In this document: positions 35,357-44,384 of the stretch, in pieces
Layout: each line of letters starts with the position of its first letter
Numbering within the stretch: the stretch's first letter is position 1
Position numbers and translations under genes: made by a program
Origin: Nocardia vulneris
Lineage (GTDB): Bacteria; Actinomycetota; Actinomycetes; Mycobacteriales; Mycobacteriaceae
Assembly: GCF_001613425.1 (NCBI RefSeq)
Contig: NZ_BDCI01000022.1
Coordinates: 62,001 to 126,000, forward strand
Direction: 5' to 3'
DNA length: 64,000 bases
Notes under the pieces: generated by a model
What the model was told of the DNA's origin: nothing
What the model saw: only the letters and a program-made list of their open reading frames with translations
The model's database searches: none

Positions 35357-37003
35357 TTGAGCAGGTTCACCGACGAGATGTATGCGACGGCGCAGGCGTC
35401 GAGCCGGGGGCTGGTGACCGGTGAACCGGAGGCACCGCTGCGCCGGAGCTGGGGCGAGATCCATCGGATCGCCAGAAGGATGGCCGGCGGCCTCGCGGCG
35501 GCGGGCATCGGGCACGGGGACGCGGTCGGCGTGCTCGCGGGGATGCCGGTCGACATCGCCCCCGCCTGCCAGGCGATCTGGATGCGCGGCGCGTCGATCA
35601 CCATGCTGCATCAGCCGACCCCGCGCACCGATCTGGTCGTCTGGGCCCGCGACACCGAAACCGTGCTGACCATGATCGAGGCGCGCGCGGTGGTGCTCGG
35701 CGCGCCGTTCGAGGCGGCCGAGCCGATCCTGCGCGAGCGCGGCATCACCGTGGTGCGCATCGATCAGCTGCACGACGGCACCGACACCGATCCGGTGCCG
35801 ACCACCGAGGACGATATCGCGTTGCAGCAGTTGACCTCCGGTTCCACCGGATCGCCCAAGGCGGTGCGGATCACGCACGGCAACTTCTTCGTGAACGCCT
35901 ACGCCATGTTCGATCGGGTGAAGTTCCAGCTCGACGACGACGTGATGATCAGCTGGCTGCCGCTGTTCCACGACATGGGCATGGTCGGATTCCTCAGCGT
36001 CCCCATGCAAATCGGCGCCGAGGTGGTCTGCGTGACGCCGATCGACTTCCTCAAGCGGCCGCTGCTGTGGGCCGAGCTGATCACCAAGTACCGCGGAACA
36101 GTCACCGCCGCACCGAATTTCGCGTACTCGCTGCTGGCGCGCCGGCTCAAGCAGGCCGACGACGGCGGCCTCGATCTCAGCAGTGTGCGCTACATGTGGA
36201 ACGGCGCGGAACCGGTCGACCCGGACACGATGGAGGCGCTGGCCGCCGCCGGTAAACGCTTCGGGCTCAACCCGATGGCGCTCACACCGGTGTACGGCAT
36301 GGCGGAAACCACACTCGCCGTGTCGATTCCGGATCCCGGCCGGGGTCAGGTCGTCGACGTCATCGACGCCGATCTGCTGGAAGCGCTCGGCAAGGCGGTG
36401 CCGGTGCCCGACGAACATTCCCACCACGGCAACGTGCGCAGGCTGCCGACACTGGGCTACCTGGTCGATCATCTGGAGGGCCGGGTGGTCGACGCCGAAC
36501 GCCAGCCGCTGCCGTCCCGTTCCGTCGGCGTCATCGAATTACGGGGCCCCGCAGTCACTTCCGGCTACGTCACGGTCGACGGCTTCCGCCCCGCACAGGA
36601 CGCCGCGGGCTGGCTGGACACCGGCGACATCGGTTACTTCACCGATGAGGGCTTGATCGTGGTGTGCGGCCGGATCAAGGACGTCGTCATCATGGGCGGA
36701 CGCAACATCTATCCCACCGATATCGAACGCGCCGCCACCCGGGTGGCCGGTGTGCGTCCGGGCAACGCGGTGGCGGTGCGGTTGGACGCCGGGCAGAAGC
36801 GGGAGAGCTTCGCCGTGGTGGTGGAGAGCAACGACTACCAGAATGCCGAAGAGGTCAAGCGGATCGAACGCGAGATCGTGCACGCGGTGTTCTCCGAGGT
36901 CGGCGCCCGCCCGCGCACCGTCGCCGTGCTCGGCCCCGGCGCGCTGCCCAAGACGTCGTCGGGCAAGCTGCGCCGCGCCGCGACCGCGGTCCATCTGCGC
37001 TGA
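35357..37003 (+). CDS. Fatty acyl-AMP ligase/acyl-CoA synthetase-like protein (Pks16-like)
   Basis: This is a 548 aa adenylate-forming enzyme. Core motifs are LTSGSTGSPKAVRITHGN (P-loop), SWLPLFHDMGMVGFL, YGMAETTLAVSIP, WLDTGDIGYF and GRIKDVVIMGGRNIYPTDIE, and the terminal catalytic Lys sits in LPKTSSGKLRRAA. The LPLFHDMGMVG pattern is typical of FAAL-type enzymes that activate fatty acids as adenylates for lipid or polyketide assembly. From memory it corresponds to M. tuberculosis Rv1013 (pks16), which also lies beside pth. The TTG start has GAGGGAG upstream. FAAL versus CoA ligase is not settled. Confidence 0.85.
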   Translation: MSRFTDEMYATAQASSRGLVTGEPEAPLRRSWGEIHRIARRMAGGLAAAGIGHGDAVGVLAGMPVDIAPACQAIWMRGASITMLHQPTPRTDLVVWARDTETVLTMIEARAVVLGAPFEAAEPILRERGITVVRIDQLHDGTDTDPVPTTEDDIALQQLTSGSTGSPKAVRITHGNFFVNAYAMFDRVKFQLDDDVMISWLPLFHDMGMVGFLSVPMQIGAEVVCVTPIDFLKRPLLWAELITKYRGTVTAAPNFAYSLLARRLKQADDGGLDLSSVRYMWNGAEPVDPDTMEALAAAGKRFGLNPMALTPVYGMAETTLAVSIPDPGRGQVVDVIDADLLEALGKAVPVPDEHSHHGNVRRLPTLGYLVDHLEGRVVDAERQPLPSRSVGVIELRGPAVTSGYVTVDGFRPAQDAAGWLDTGDIGYFTDEGLIVVCGRIKDVVIMGGRNIYPTDIERAATRVAGVRPGNAVAVRLDAGQKRESFAVVVESNDYQNAEEVKRIEREIVHAVFSEVGARPRTVAVLGPGALPKTSSGKLRRAATAVHLR

Positions 37004-37064
37004 GGCCTGCTACCGGCCGACGATCGAACAGCGTTGGCGGCGTGGTGAATTCGCGCCGCCGACC

Positions 37065-37646
37065 TCAGTGCACGCGGTTCTGCGCGGCTTCCAGGCCGAC
37101 CCGGAGCAACAGCTCGACGGCGTCGGCGGCCTGCTCGACGATCACCGGAATCTCCTTGCGCTCCGGCGTCGCGAACGGCTTGAGCACGTAATCGGCGGGG
37201 TCCTGGCGCCCCGGCGGCCGGCCGATGCCGATCCGCGTGCGCAGATAATCCTTGGTGGTCAGCGCACTGGAGACGGAACGCAGGCCGTTGTGGCCGCCCT
37301 CGCCACCGCCGCGCTTGAGCCGGATCTCGCCGAACGGGAGGTCGAGCTCGTCGTGCACGACGATCACCTCGGTGGGCGGCACGGAGAAGAACTTCGCCAG
37401 CGCCGCGACCGGCCGGCCGGACAGATTCATGAAGGTCCGCGGCTTGGCGATGAGCACCTGGCGGCCGTCGAGCCGGGCCTGCAACAGGTCGGCGCCGGAC
37501 TTCTTGTGCACACCGAAACGGCCGCCGACGCGCTCCGCGAGCACGTCGGCGACCAGGAACCCCACGTTGTGCCGGGTGCGCTCGTATTCGGTCCCGGGGT
37601 TACCCAGTCCGACCACGAGCGCGGGCCCGGTCACGGAGTCGGTCAT
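37065..37646 (-). CDS. pth: Peptidyl-tRNA hydrolase
   Basis: This is a 193 aa enzyme that recycles peptidyl-tRNA released from ribosomes. The catalytic region has VVGLGNPGTEYERTRHNVGF (Asn and His), KPRTFMNLSG and VVHDELDLPFGEIRLKRGGG, followed by GGHNGLRS. The length is typical. It is downstream of rplY on the same strand with a 23-base gap, the usual actinobacterial rplY-pth pair. Confidence 0.97.
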   Translation of the reverse strand: MTDSVTGPALVVGLGNPGTEYERTRHNVGFLVADVLAERVGGRFGVHKKSGADLLQARLDGRQVLIAKPRTFMNLSGRPVAALAKFFSVPPTEVIVVHDELDLPFGEIRLKRGGGEGGHNGLRSVSSALTTKDYLRTRIGIGRPPGRQDPADYVLKPFATPERKEIPVIVEQAADAVELLLRVGLEAAQNRVH

Positions 37647-37669
37647 CGAATGACCTGATCCAGCAGTAC

Positions 37670-38269
37670 TTACTCGGCGCTCGCTGCTTCGCCCTCGGCC
37701 TCGTCGCCAGCCTCGGCCTCGGCCTGCGGCGCGGCGATCACGTTCACGATGAGGGTCTCGGCGTCCACGTTCAGGGTGACGCCCTTGGGCAGCGTGAGCT
37801 CGCCCGCGTTGATCTGCGTGCCCGCCTCGACACCCTCGACCGAGACCTCGATGGACTCGGGGATGTTCAGCGCGTCGGCCTCGATGGAGATGGTGGTGGC
37901 GTCCTGGGTGACCAGGGTGCCGGAGGCGGCGTCACCGGTGATGACGACGTTCACATCGGCGCTGACCTTCTCGCCCTTCTTGACGATGAGCAGGTCGGCG
38001 TGCTCGATGTACCGGCGGATCGGGTGCACCACAACGGATTTGGTCAGCGCGAGCTGCTTCTTGCCGTCGATCACCAGGTTCAGCACCGCGTTGGTGCCGT
38101 GCTCGCGCAGGATCGCGGAGAAAGCCTGGGCGTTGACCGACAGGTGCTGCGGGTCGGCCTGGTGGCCGTACAGCACGGCGGGCACGTTGCCGGCCCGGCG
38201 GGTACGGCGGGCGGCGCCCTTGCCGAACTCGGTGCGGACGGCGGCTTCGAGAAGGTTGGCGTCGGACAT
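37670..38269 (-). CDS. rplY: 50S ribosomal protein L25/general stress protein Ctc
   Basis: This is a 199 aa long-form L25 (CTC type) that binds 5S rRNA. The N-terminal L25 domain contains GKGAARRTRRAGNVPAVLYG. The C-terminal TL5-like beta domain includes NIPESIEVSVEGVEAGTQIN, and the protein ends in an acidic Ala/Glu tail. A GGGAG site precedes the ATG. The leader contains a possible hairpin at 38314-38338. Confidence 0.96.
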   Translation of the reverse strand: MSDANLLEAAVRTEFGKGAARRTRRAGNVPAVLYGHQADPQHLSVNAQAFSAILREHGTNAVLNLVIDGKKQLALTKSVVVHPIRRYIEHADLLIVKKGEKVSADVNVVITGDAASGTLVTQDATTISIEADALNIPESIEVSVEGVEAGTQINAGELTLPKGVTLNVDAETLIVNVIAAPQAEAEAGDEAEGEAASAE

Positions 38270-38592
38270 GACTGGATCTACTCCCTACGGCGGTTCCGGG
38301 CTGTCAACAGTGCGCCAGGGACTGTTCTCCGCCCTGGCTTGGTTGGTCTACTCGTCGGGGCAAGAAGATGCGAACGAGGACGGCCGGAAGCCGCGCCGCG
38401 TCGATCACGGTGAACGCAAAATCAGGTCTGCGGTCACCCTCGCCGAGACAACCCGGACACCATACCGCAAGGGTTATGCACAGACGGAATCGGGTGACCC
38501 GGGCGGTTCCGGGACGCGGGTCGCGTCGCGATCGGCCCGATCGCGTAGATTGGACCGGTTGCCGATCAGGTCGTCTGTGAAAGGTTGTTCCG
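38270..38592. other. Divergent intergenic region between rplY and prfC
   Basis: About 320 bases hold no gene. There is an inverted repeat GCCAGGG/CCCTGGC (38314-38320 and 38332-38338) and a small palindrome CTGTCAACAG at 38301-38310. Both lie in the rplY leader side. Confidence 0.5.
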
Positions 38593-40212
38593 TTGACCGC
38601 CTCCCCCGAGGGTCTCCCCGCCGAGGTTTCCCGACGGCGCACGTTCGCGGTGATCTCGCACCCCGACGCCGGTAAGTCGACGCTCACCGAAGCGCTCGCG
38701 CTGCACGCCAGGATGATTTCCGAGGCGGGCGCGATCCACGGCAAGGCGGGCCGCCGCTCCACCGTCTCGGACTGGATGGAGATGGAGAAGGCGCGCGGCA
38801 TCTCGGTCAGTTCGACCGCGCTGCAGTTCAACTACCGCGCCGAGGGCGCCGACGAGGACAGCGTGATCAACCTCGTCGACACCCCCGGCCACTCGGACTT
38901 CTCCGAGGACACCTACCGGGTGCTCACCGCCGTCGACGCCGCGGTGATGCTGATCGACGCCGCGAAGGGCCTGGAGCCGCAGACGCTCAAGCTGTTCCAG
39001 GTGTGCCGCCACCGCGGCATCCCGGTCATCACCGTGATCAACAAGTGGGACCGCCCCGGTCAGGCGCCGCTGGAACTGCTCGACGAGATCAACGAACGGA
39101 TCGGGCTCACCCCGACGCCCCTGTTCCTCCCGGTCGGCATCGCGGGCGACTTCCGCGGGCTGCTGCGCCGCGGCGAAGAAGGCGCGCCGCGCGAATACAT
39201 CCACTTCACCCGCACCGCGGGCGGCGCGACCATCGCGCCGGAAGAGTCGCTGACCCCCGCCCAGGCCGAGGCCCGCGAGGGCGAGGCGTGGACGACCGCG
39301 GTCGAGGAGAGCGAACTGCTCTCGGCCACCGGCCAGGACCACGATCAGGAACTATTCCTCGCCGGCCAGACCTCCCCGGTCATCTACGCCTCGGCGATGT
39401 TGAACTTCGGTGTGCGCCAACTGCTGGAGACCCTGGTCTCGCTGGCGCCCGCCCCCGGCGCGCGCACCGATGTGAACGGCAAGGAGCGCGCGACCACCGA
39501 ACCGTTCAGCGCGGTGGTGTTCAAGGTGCAGGCCGGCATGGACGCCGCGCACCGGGACCGGCTCGCCTTCATGCGCATCGTGTCGGGTGAATTCGAGCGC
39601 GGCATGGTGGTGACGCACGCGCAGACCGGCCGCCCGTTCGCGACCAAATACGCGTTGACCGTGTTCGGCCGGGAGCGCACCACCGTCGACACCGCCTACC
39701 CCGGCGACGTGGTCGGCCTGGTGAACGCGACCGCGCTCGCCCCCGGCCACACCCTGTTCGTGGACAAGAAGGTGGAGTTCCCGCCGATCCCGTCCTTCGC
39801 GCCGGAACATTTCGCCGTGCTGCGGGCGGCGAGCGCGGGCAAGTACAAGCAGTTCCGCAAGGCCATCGACCAGCTCGATTCCGAGGGCGTCGTACAGGTG
39901 CTGCGCAACGACATTCGCGGCGACGCCGCGCCGGTGCTCGCGGCGGTCGGCCCGATGCAGTTCGAGGTGGTCACCGCCCGGATGACGACCGAGTTCAGCG
40001 TCGAGACCCGGATGGAGAACCTGCCCTACACGCTGGCCCGGCGCACCGACGCCGCCTCCGCGGACGAGCTCGGCAGGCAGCGCGGGGTCGAGGTGTTCAC
40101 CCGCAGCGACGGTGCGCTGCTCGCGCTGTTCAGCGACAAGTGGCGGCTGCAGTACATCGAGAAGGAATTCCCGAAGCTGACGCTGGAGCCGCTGGTCGCG
40201 ACCGCGGACTGA
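38593..40212 (+). CDS. prfC: Peptide chain release factor 3
   Basis: This is a 539 aa translational GTPase that recycles RF1/RF2. G1 is SHPDAGKSTLTEAL, the switch region holds GRRSTVSDWMEMEKARGIS, G3 is VDTPGHSDFSEDTYR and G4 is VINKWDRPG. Domain II and the C-terminal domain are complete, ending in QYIEKEFPKLTLEPL. The TTG at 38593 has GAAAGG eight bases upstream. RF3 is absent from many actinobacteria, so its presence fits Nocardia/Rhodococcus better than Mycobacterium (inference). Confidence 0.95.
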   Translation: MTASPEGLPAEVSRRRTFAVISHPDAGKSTLTEALALHARMISEAGAIHGKAGRRSTVSDWMEMEKARGISVSSTALQFNYRAEGADEDSVINLVDTPGHSDFSEDTYRVLTAVDAAVMLIDAAKGLEPQTLKLFQVCRHRGIPVITVINKWDRPGQAPLELLDEINERIGLTPTPLFLPVGIAGDFRGLLRRGEEGAPREYIHFTRTAGGATIAPEESLTPAQAEAREGEAWTTAVEESELLSATGQDHDQELFLAGQTSPVIYASAMLNFGVRQLLETLVSLAPAPGARTDVNGKERATTEPFSAVVFKVQAGMDAAHRDRLAFMRIVSGEFERGMVVTHAQTGRPFATKYALTVFGRERTTVDTAYPGDVVGLVNATALAPGHTLFVDKKVEFPPIPSFAPEHFAVLRAASAGKYKQFRKAIDQLDSEGVVQVLRNDIRGDAAPVLAAVGPMQFEVVTARMTTEFSVETRMENLPYTLARRTDAASADELGRQRGVEVFTRSDGALLALFSDKWRLQYIEKEFPKLTLEPLVATAD

Positions 40213-40222
40213 GCGCGCTCCG

Positions 40223-40840
40223 TCAGCCCGCCTCGGGTTCGGGCGTCGCCTCCGGATCGCGTTCCACCGCGGAGATGACGCCCTCTTCCCTGGAGATGAG
40301 CCCCCACCTGCTCGACGTGAGGCGCAGGCTCGGCAGATCGCTCAGCGACAGCACCACCTCGTAGGTGCGCTCGTAGCCGGTGTGCGAGATGCGCCAGCGG
40401 CCGTCGGCGCAGCGCACGTATTCGTCGGAGTAGAAGGCCGCACCGCGCAGCAGCATGTTGTGCCCGGGGATGAGCACGGTGTCGGCGAGATACCAGGTCC
40501 CGGTGGCGGTGTCGCCGTCGACGTCGATCTCGGGGTGATCGCAGCGATGCTCGGTGATGACGTGCGGACCGAGGGTGTTGCGCATGAAAGCCAGGAACGC
40601 GTCGCGCGATTCGAATTGCAGATATTCGCTGTAGGTGGCGGTGGCCTCGGGAATCATGGTGTCCGCGAACTCATCCCAAGATTTCGTGTCGAGAGTGCGT
40701 AGATAGCGGAACTTCAATCTGTTGATCGCGGCGATGTCGTCCGATACCGCACCGCCCGTTCCAGGGGCACTCGGCTCCCGCCCATCGGCCACGCCCGCCC
40801 CCGGGTCGCCGCGGCCCTGCCCGTCGGTTCCCTGCTCCAT
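40223..40840 (-). CDS. SnoaL-like/NTF2-fold protein
   Basis: This is a 205 aa protein with a disordered N-terminus and a single cone-fold domain: AINRLKFRYLRTLDTKSWDEF, then FESRDAFLAFMRNTLGPHVITEHRC, TATGTWYLAD and RWRISHTGYERTYEVV. Members are polyketide cyclase, dehydratase or ring-hydroxylating dioxygenase beta-subunit relatives. A free-standing one usually has no known substrate. No catabolic partner genes lie beside it. Confidence 0.75.
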   Translation of the reverse strand: MEQGTDGQGRGDPGAGVADGREPSAPGTGGAVSDDIAAINRLKFRYLRTLDTKSWDEFADTMIPEATATYSEYLQFESRDAFLAFMRNTLGPHVITEHRCDHPEIDVDGDTATGTWYLADTVLIPGHNMLLRGAAFYSDEYVRCADGRWRISHTGYERTYEVVLSLSDLPSLRLTSSRWGLISREEGVISAVERDPEATPEPEAG

Positions 40841-40968
40841 CCTTCAACAATCCCATCCGAAGCCACACGACTTCACGACTTAAAGGATTTGTATCAGATC
40901 GCTATCACTCTTCGTCGGAGATTCCGACGTAGCCCGCCCTTCGGGGGTGGAGTCAGGACCTGCCGGGG

Positions 40969-41862
40969 TCAGTTCGCGATGGTGAAGCAGGTGCGGCAGA
41001 AGTCCTCGCCGAATTCGGTGAGGCGCAAACTCTTGCGCACGATCTTGGGCGCGCGGCCCGCTTTCTTCAGCGCGGCCTCCACCACCGGCTGCACCTCGAG
41101 CACCATGTACCGGCTCAGCACGACCGGGTCCTCGGAGATCAGGGTCAGGCCCAGCCGATTGAGGTTGATCAGGTAGGGGCGGGAGCGATCCGGGTAGCGC
41201 ACGCCCGCCTGCTCCGGCACCGAGGTGAGATCGCCCTGCACCAGTTCCGAGCCGATGCCGAGCGGCCGGTTGGTGCGCACGTCGACCGAGGGCTGCGGGC
41301 CGTTCTGCGCCATGAAGCGCAGGATGCGCGCCTCGTCGGGCGCCAGTTCGTCCAGGATGCGGTCGTAGGCCGGGTGCACGTCCTCGGTGAAGTAGACGTC
41401 CGCGGAGCGGGCGAGCAGCGCGTCGCCGCGCCGGCGCAGCTCGTCGGTGCTCGCCGAACGCAGGTAGGAACCGACGGCGAGGGCTTGCTGCTGCGCGCCG
41501 CTGTGATTGCCCGGCCCGTTCGGCGTCGGCACGTAGCTGACGATCTCGCGCACCGACCCCTCGGTGACACCGAGCGCGCTACGAGCTATGGAGCGCAACG
41601 CATTTCCGGTCCGCTCGGCGATATCGGCGGAGGATTCGCCGTCCAGCGCGGCCTGGGTGATCTCCTTGGTGACCTCGTAGGTGGTGCCGACCGCCCACTG
41701 CCCGCCGCGCACCACGGTGCCCGCCGCCAGACCTGCGGCCCGGAACACCCCGCGAATCAGCCGGGCCTCGTTGCTGATCTGCCGCTGTTCGACATCAGAG
41801 CTGCGCTCCACAGCGCGGGAACCGGCTCGAGCGATGTCCTGTCCGGTCCTGTCGTTTGCCAC
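40969..41862 (-). CDS. Abi-alpha/DUF4393-like protein A
   Basis: This is a 297 aa protein. The N-terminal half is helical, with a glycine/alanine-rich stretch (VFRAAGLAAGTVVRGGQWAV) that could touch membrane. The C-terminal half carries ELAPDEARILRFMAQNGPQPSVDVRT, then PYLINLNRLGL and a last block LRLTEFGEDFCRTC, a pattern I associate with the DUF4393 (Abi-alpha) family. The GTG at 41862 has GGAG five bases before it, so the longer start at 41901 is rejected. A paralogue lies 1.6 kb away beyond a DUF445 gene. The name comes from an abortive-infection annotation; a defence role is unproven. Confidence 0.7.
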   Translation of the reverse strand: MANDRTGQDIARAGSRAVERSSDVEQRQISNEARLIRGVFRAAGLAAGTVVRGGQWAVGTTYEVTKEITQAALDGESSADIAERTGNALRSIARSALGVTEGSVREIVSYVPTPNGPGNHSGAQQQALAVGSYLRSASTDELRRRGDALLARSADVYFTEDVHPAYDRILDELAPDEARILRFMAQNGPQPSVDVRTNRPLGIGSELVQGDLTSVPEQAGVRYPDRSRPYLINLNRLGLTLISEDPVVLSRYMVLEVQPVVEAALKKAGRAPKIVRKSLRLTEFGEDFCRTCFTIAN

Positions 41863-42123
41863 GTCTACTCCGATATCGCCAGGTGAACGAATCCGCCCCA
41901 CAGATTACTGCCCCCTGTGTCGTTGGTCATTGTCGCGGTAGGACCGGGCAGGCGCGGCATTGCCGACAAACACTGTGACCGATATCTCGGCGCGGTTCAC
42001 CGCGGAGCCACCCGCGCGAGCGGATCCGGTCGGTCTCGCCACAATAGAGTCCCGATGCCGACAGGGTGCTACTTTGATGTTCCGGTGAGGCGGCGGTCAC
42101 CGGAGTGTCGGCAGGAGGGTGTC

Positions 42124-43446
42124 GTGTTAGAGAGCGTGTTCGGAATCCACCCGACAATCCTGCTCGAGCTATTGACGATCCCACTTTTTACCGGGGTCAT
42201 CGGGTACATAACCAACTGGACCGGCGTGCTGATGCTGTTCCGGCCGATCGCGTTCCATGGGGTGCGACTACCCGGACTTCGCGCGCTGTACCCCTTCCTG
42301 CCCAAACGAATTCAAGTGCTGCCGCTGCTGAGTTATGACGGGCGATTCGGCTGGCAGGGCATCGTGCCCTCGCGTGCGGACAAGATGGCGAGCATCGCCG
42401 TCGACAAGGGTCTGGCCAAACTGGGCAGCGTCGCCGACTTCTACCGCGAACTGGAGCCGGACAAGCTCGCCGAACATCTCGCCAGCATCGCCGACGAACA
42501 GATCCAGGACATCGTCGAAGAAATTCTCAAACGGGAACATCCACAGCTCTGGTACAACCTGCCGACCCAAGTCCGCGAGATGGTGCACGCGCGGGTCAAG
42601 CAGCAACTGCCGGATATTCTGCGCGAGCTCACAGATGAATTGGGCGCGAATATTGATCAACTGCTCGATGTGAAGCAGATGGTGATTCGCTACTTCCAGG
42701 CCCGGCCGCAACTGCTCAACACGCTGTTCCAGGTACTCGGCGCAAAAGAGCTGCGGTTCATGATCAACTTCGGCTTTTTCTTCGGCGCGCCGATGGGCGC
42801 GATCGTGGTCGCCGTGCTGCACCTGACCGGATGGTCGACCCTGGTCGTATTGCCGATCGGCGGCGTGATCATCGGCTGGGTGGTCAACTGGGTCGGCATC
42901 AATATGATCTTCGCGCCCGCGTACCCGAAGTGGTGGTGCCCGTGGCGGCAAGGGCTGCTGATCAAGCGCCAGTCCGAGATCACCGACGGCTACGCCGAAT
43001 TGGTGTCCAGTCAGGTGATGACCGTCGCCAACATCGGCGACGAACTGCTCAACGGACCGCGCTCGGACCGGACCATGCAGATGCTCGAGGACACGCTGCG
43101 CCCCGCCGCGGACCGCGCGCTCGGCCCGGCCCGGCCGGCCGTCAAGTTCATGCTCGGCAGCCGCGAATACGATGCGCTGCAGTCCACGCTGACCACCGAG
43201 GCCATGACCATCGCCCCGATCGCGTTCGCCGATCCGGAGTTCAACGTGCGCCAGGGCAGGCATATCAACCAGTACATCGCCAAGCAGATGGCGGCGCTGA
43301 AACCGCCGGACTTCGTGGACATGCTGCGCTCGGCCATCAAACAAGATGAGTGGCTGCTTTTTCTGCATGGCGGCGTGTTGGGACTCTTCGCCGGATACGC
43401 TCATATCCTGATCTTCGGAACAGGAGTGGCGACCACATGGCTGTAG
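42124..43446 (+). CDS. DUF445 family membrane protein
   Basis: This is a 440 aa protein of unknown function. Membrane segments lie at both ends and in the middle. Two related motifs stand out: GYITNWTGVLMLFRP near the N-terminus and GWVVNWVGINMIFAP at about residues 255-269, each in a hydrophobic hairpin, suggesting an internal duplication. Between them is a long helical region (residues 80-200) of repeated amphipathic helices. The GTG at 42124 follows AGGAGGG. The stop overlaps the next gene, so it is co-translated with Abi-alpha protein B. Confidence 0.85.
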   Translation: MLESVFGIHPTILLELLTIPLFTGVIGYITNWTGVLMLFRPIAFHGVRLPGLRALYPFLPKRIQVLPLLSYDGRFGWQGIVPSRADKMASIAVDKGLAKLGSVADFYRELEPDKLAEHLASIADEQIQDIVEEILKREHPQLWYNLPTQVREMVHARVKQQLPDILRELTDELGANIDQLLDVKQMVIRYFQARPQLLNTLFQVLGAKELRFMINFGFFFGAPMGAIVVAVLHLTGWSTLVVLPIGGVIIGWVVNWVGINMIFAPAYPKWWCPWRQGLLIKRQSEITDGYAELVSSQVMTVANIGDELLNGPRSDRTMQMLEDTLRPAADRALGPARPAVKFMLGSREYDALQSTLTTEAMTIAPIAFADPEFNVRQGRHINQYIAKQMAALKPPDFVDMLRSAIKQDEWLLFLHGGVLGLFAGYAHILIFGTGVATTWL

Positions 43447-44321
43447 CGAAACCCGGACCCGGCGACGATGCCGGGGCCGCCGAGCACCACCCCGAGGTCG
43501 CCCCGGCGTCCACGGAACTCGCGCGACGGCCGGACAGCGAGGTCTTACGCCGCGACGAATCCCCTTCGCGCGTCTCCTATCCCGTGGCCACCGTGCGTGC
43601 GGCCACCGGCGTCGCACGGGTCACCTGGAGCGCGCTGACCGGCGTGACCGCGTGGAGCGTCGGCACCGCGGTCGGCGTCGGCGCGACCGTCGTCCAGCGC
43701 AGCATTCAGGGCGTACCTCCGCGAGAAGTGCTGGCCGAGGCCGAATCCGAGGTGCGCGACCGGGTGCGCCGCGCGCTCGGGCTGCCGGAGGCGCCGAACG
43801 AGCCTGCCGGACAACCCGTTCCGACGCTGCGCGAGCAGGGCGCGGCGCTGCTGCGCCTGTCGGCGAGCACGCACGGCGAGGACGAGAACCATCCGGCCTT
43901 CGCGGGCATGCTCGCCGAGCTGACCCCCGACGAGGCCCGCATCCTGCGCTTCCTGCACATGGACGGCCCGCAACCGTCGATCGATATCCGCACCGGCCGC
44001 CCGCGGCTGGGCGCGGAACGGCTCGGCTCCATGCTGACGCTGATCGGCGAGCAGGCCGGACTGCGCTTCCCGAATCGGATCCAGCAGTACCTGACCAACC
44101 TGCGCAGGCTCGGCCTGGTCGAGCACACCCGCGAACCGGTCGGCAATCCGAACCGCTATCAGCTGCTGGAAGCCCAGGCACCGGTGCGAGAGCTGTTGAA
44201 GCGCTCCGGATTCGGCACCAAGGTGAGCTACCGCAGTGTCGTGCTCACCGGGTTCGGCGCGGACTTCGTGCGCACCTGCATTCCGGTCGTCGTGTCCGAC
44301 GATCGCGCCGCCGGCCACTAG
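43437..44321 (+). CDS. Abi-alpha/DUF4393-like protein B
   Basis: This is a 294 aa paralogue of the protein at 40969-41862. The C-terminal half aligns by eye: LTPDEARILRFLHMDGPQPS, IDIRTGRP, YLTNLRRLGLVEHTREPVG, YQLLEAQAPVRELLKRSGFG and VVLTGFGADFVRTCIPVV. The N-terminal half shares the helical glycine/alanine pattern (ALTGVTAWSVGTAVGVGATVV) but little identity. AGGAG precedes the ATG, which overlaps the DUF445 gene by 10 bases. Duplication followed by placement on both sides of the DUF445 gene suggests the three products work together. Confidence 0.72.
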   Translation: MAVAKPGPGDDAGAAEHHPEVAPASTELARRPDSEVLRRDESPSRVSYPVATVRAATGVARVTWSALTGVTAWSVGTAVGVGATVVQRSIQGVPPREVLAEAESEVRDRVRRALGLPEAPNEPAGQPVPTLREQGAALLRLSASTHGEDENHPAFAGMLAELTPDEARILRFLHMDGPQPSIDIRTGRPRLGAERLGSMLTLIGEQAGLRFPNRIQQYLTNLRRLGLVEHTREPVGNPNRYQLLEAQAPVRELLKRSGFGTKVSYRSVVLTGFGADFVRTCIPVVVSDDRAAGH

Positions 44322-44341
44322 CCGCGCACAGCTCGTCACCG

Positions 44342-44370
44342 CCTCGCAGTAGCTATCCGCCGCTGCGAGG
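44342..44370. terminator. Possible bidirectional hairpin
   Basis: CCTCGCAG (44342-44349) pairs with CTGCGAGG (44363-44370) across a 13-base loop, between the convergent Abi-alpha and ABC-F genes. There is no T-run. Confidence 0.45.
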
Positions 44371-44384
44371 GGTGTGCCGCCGGG

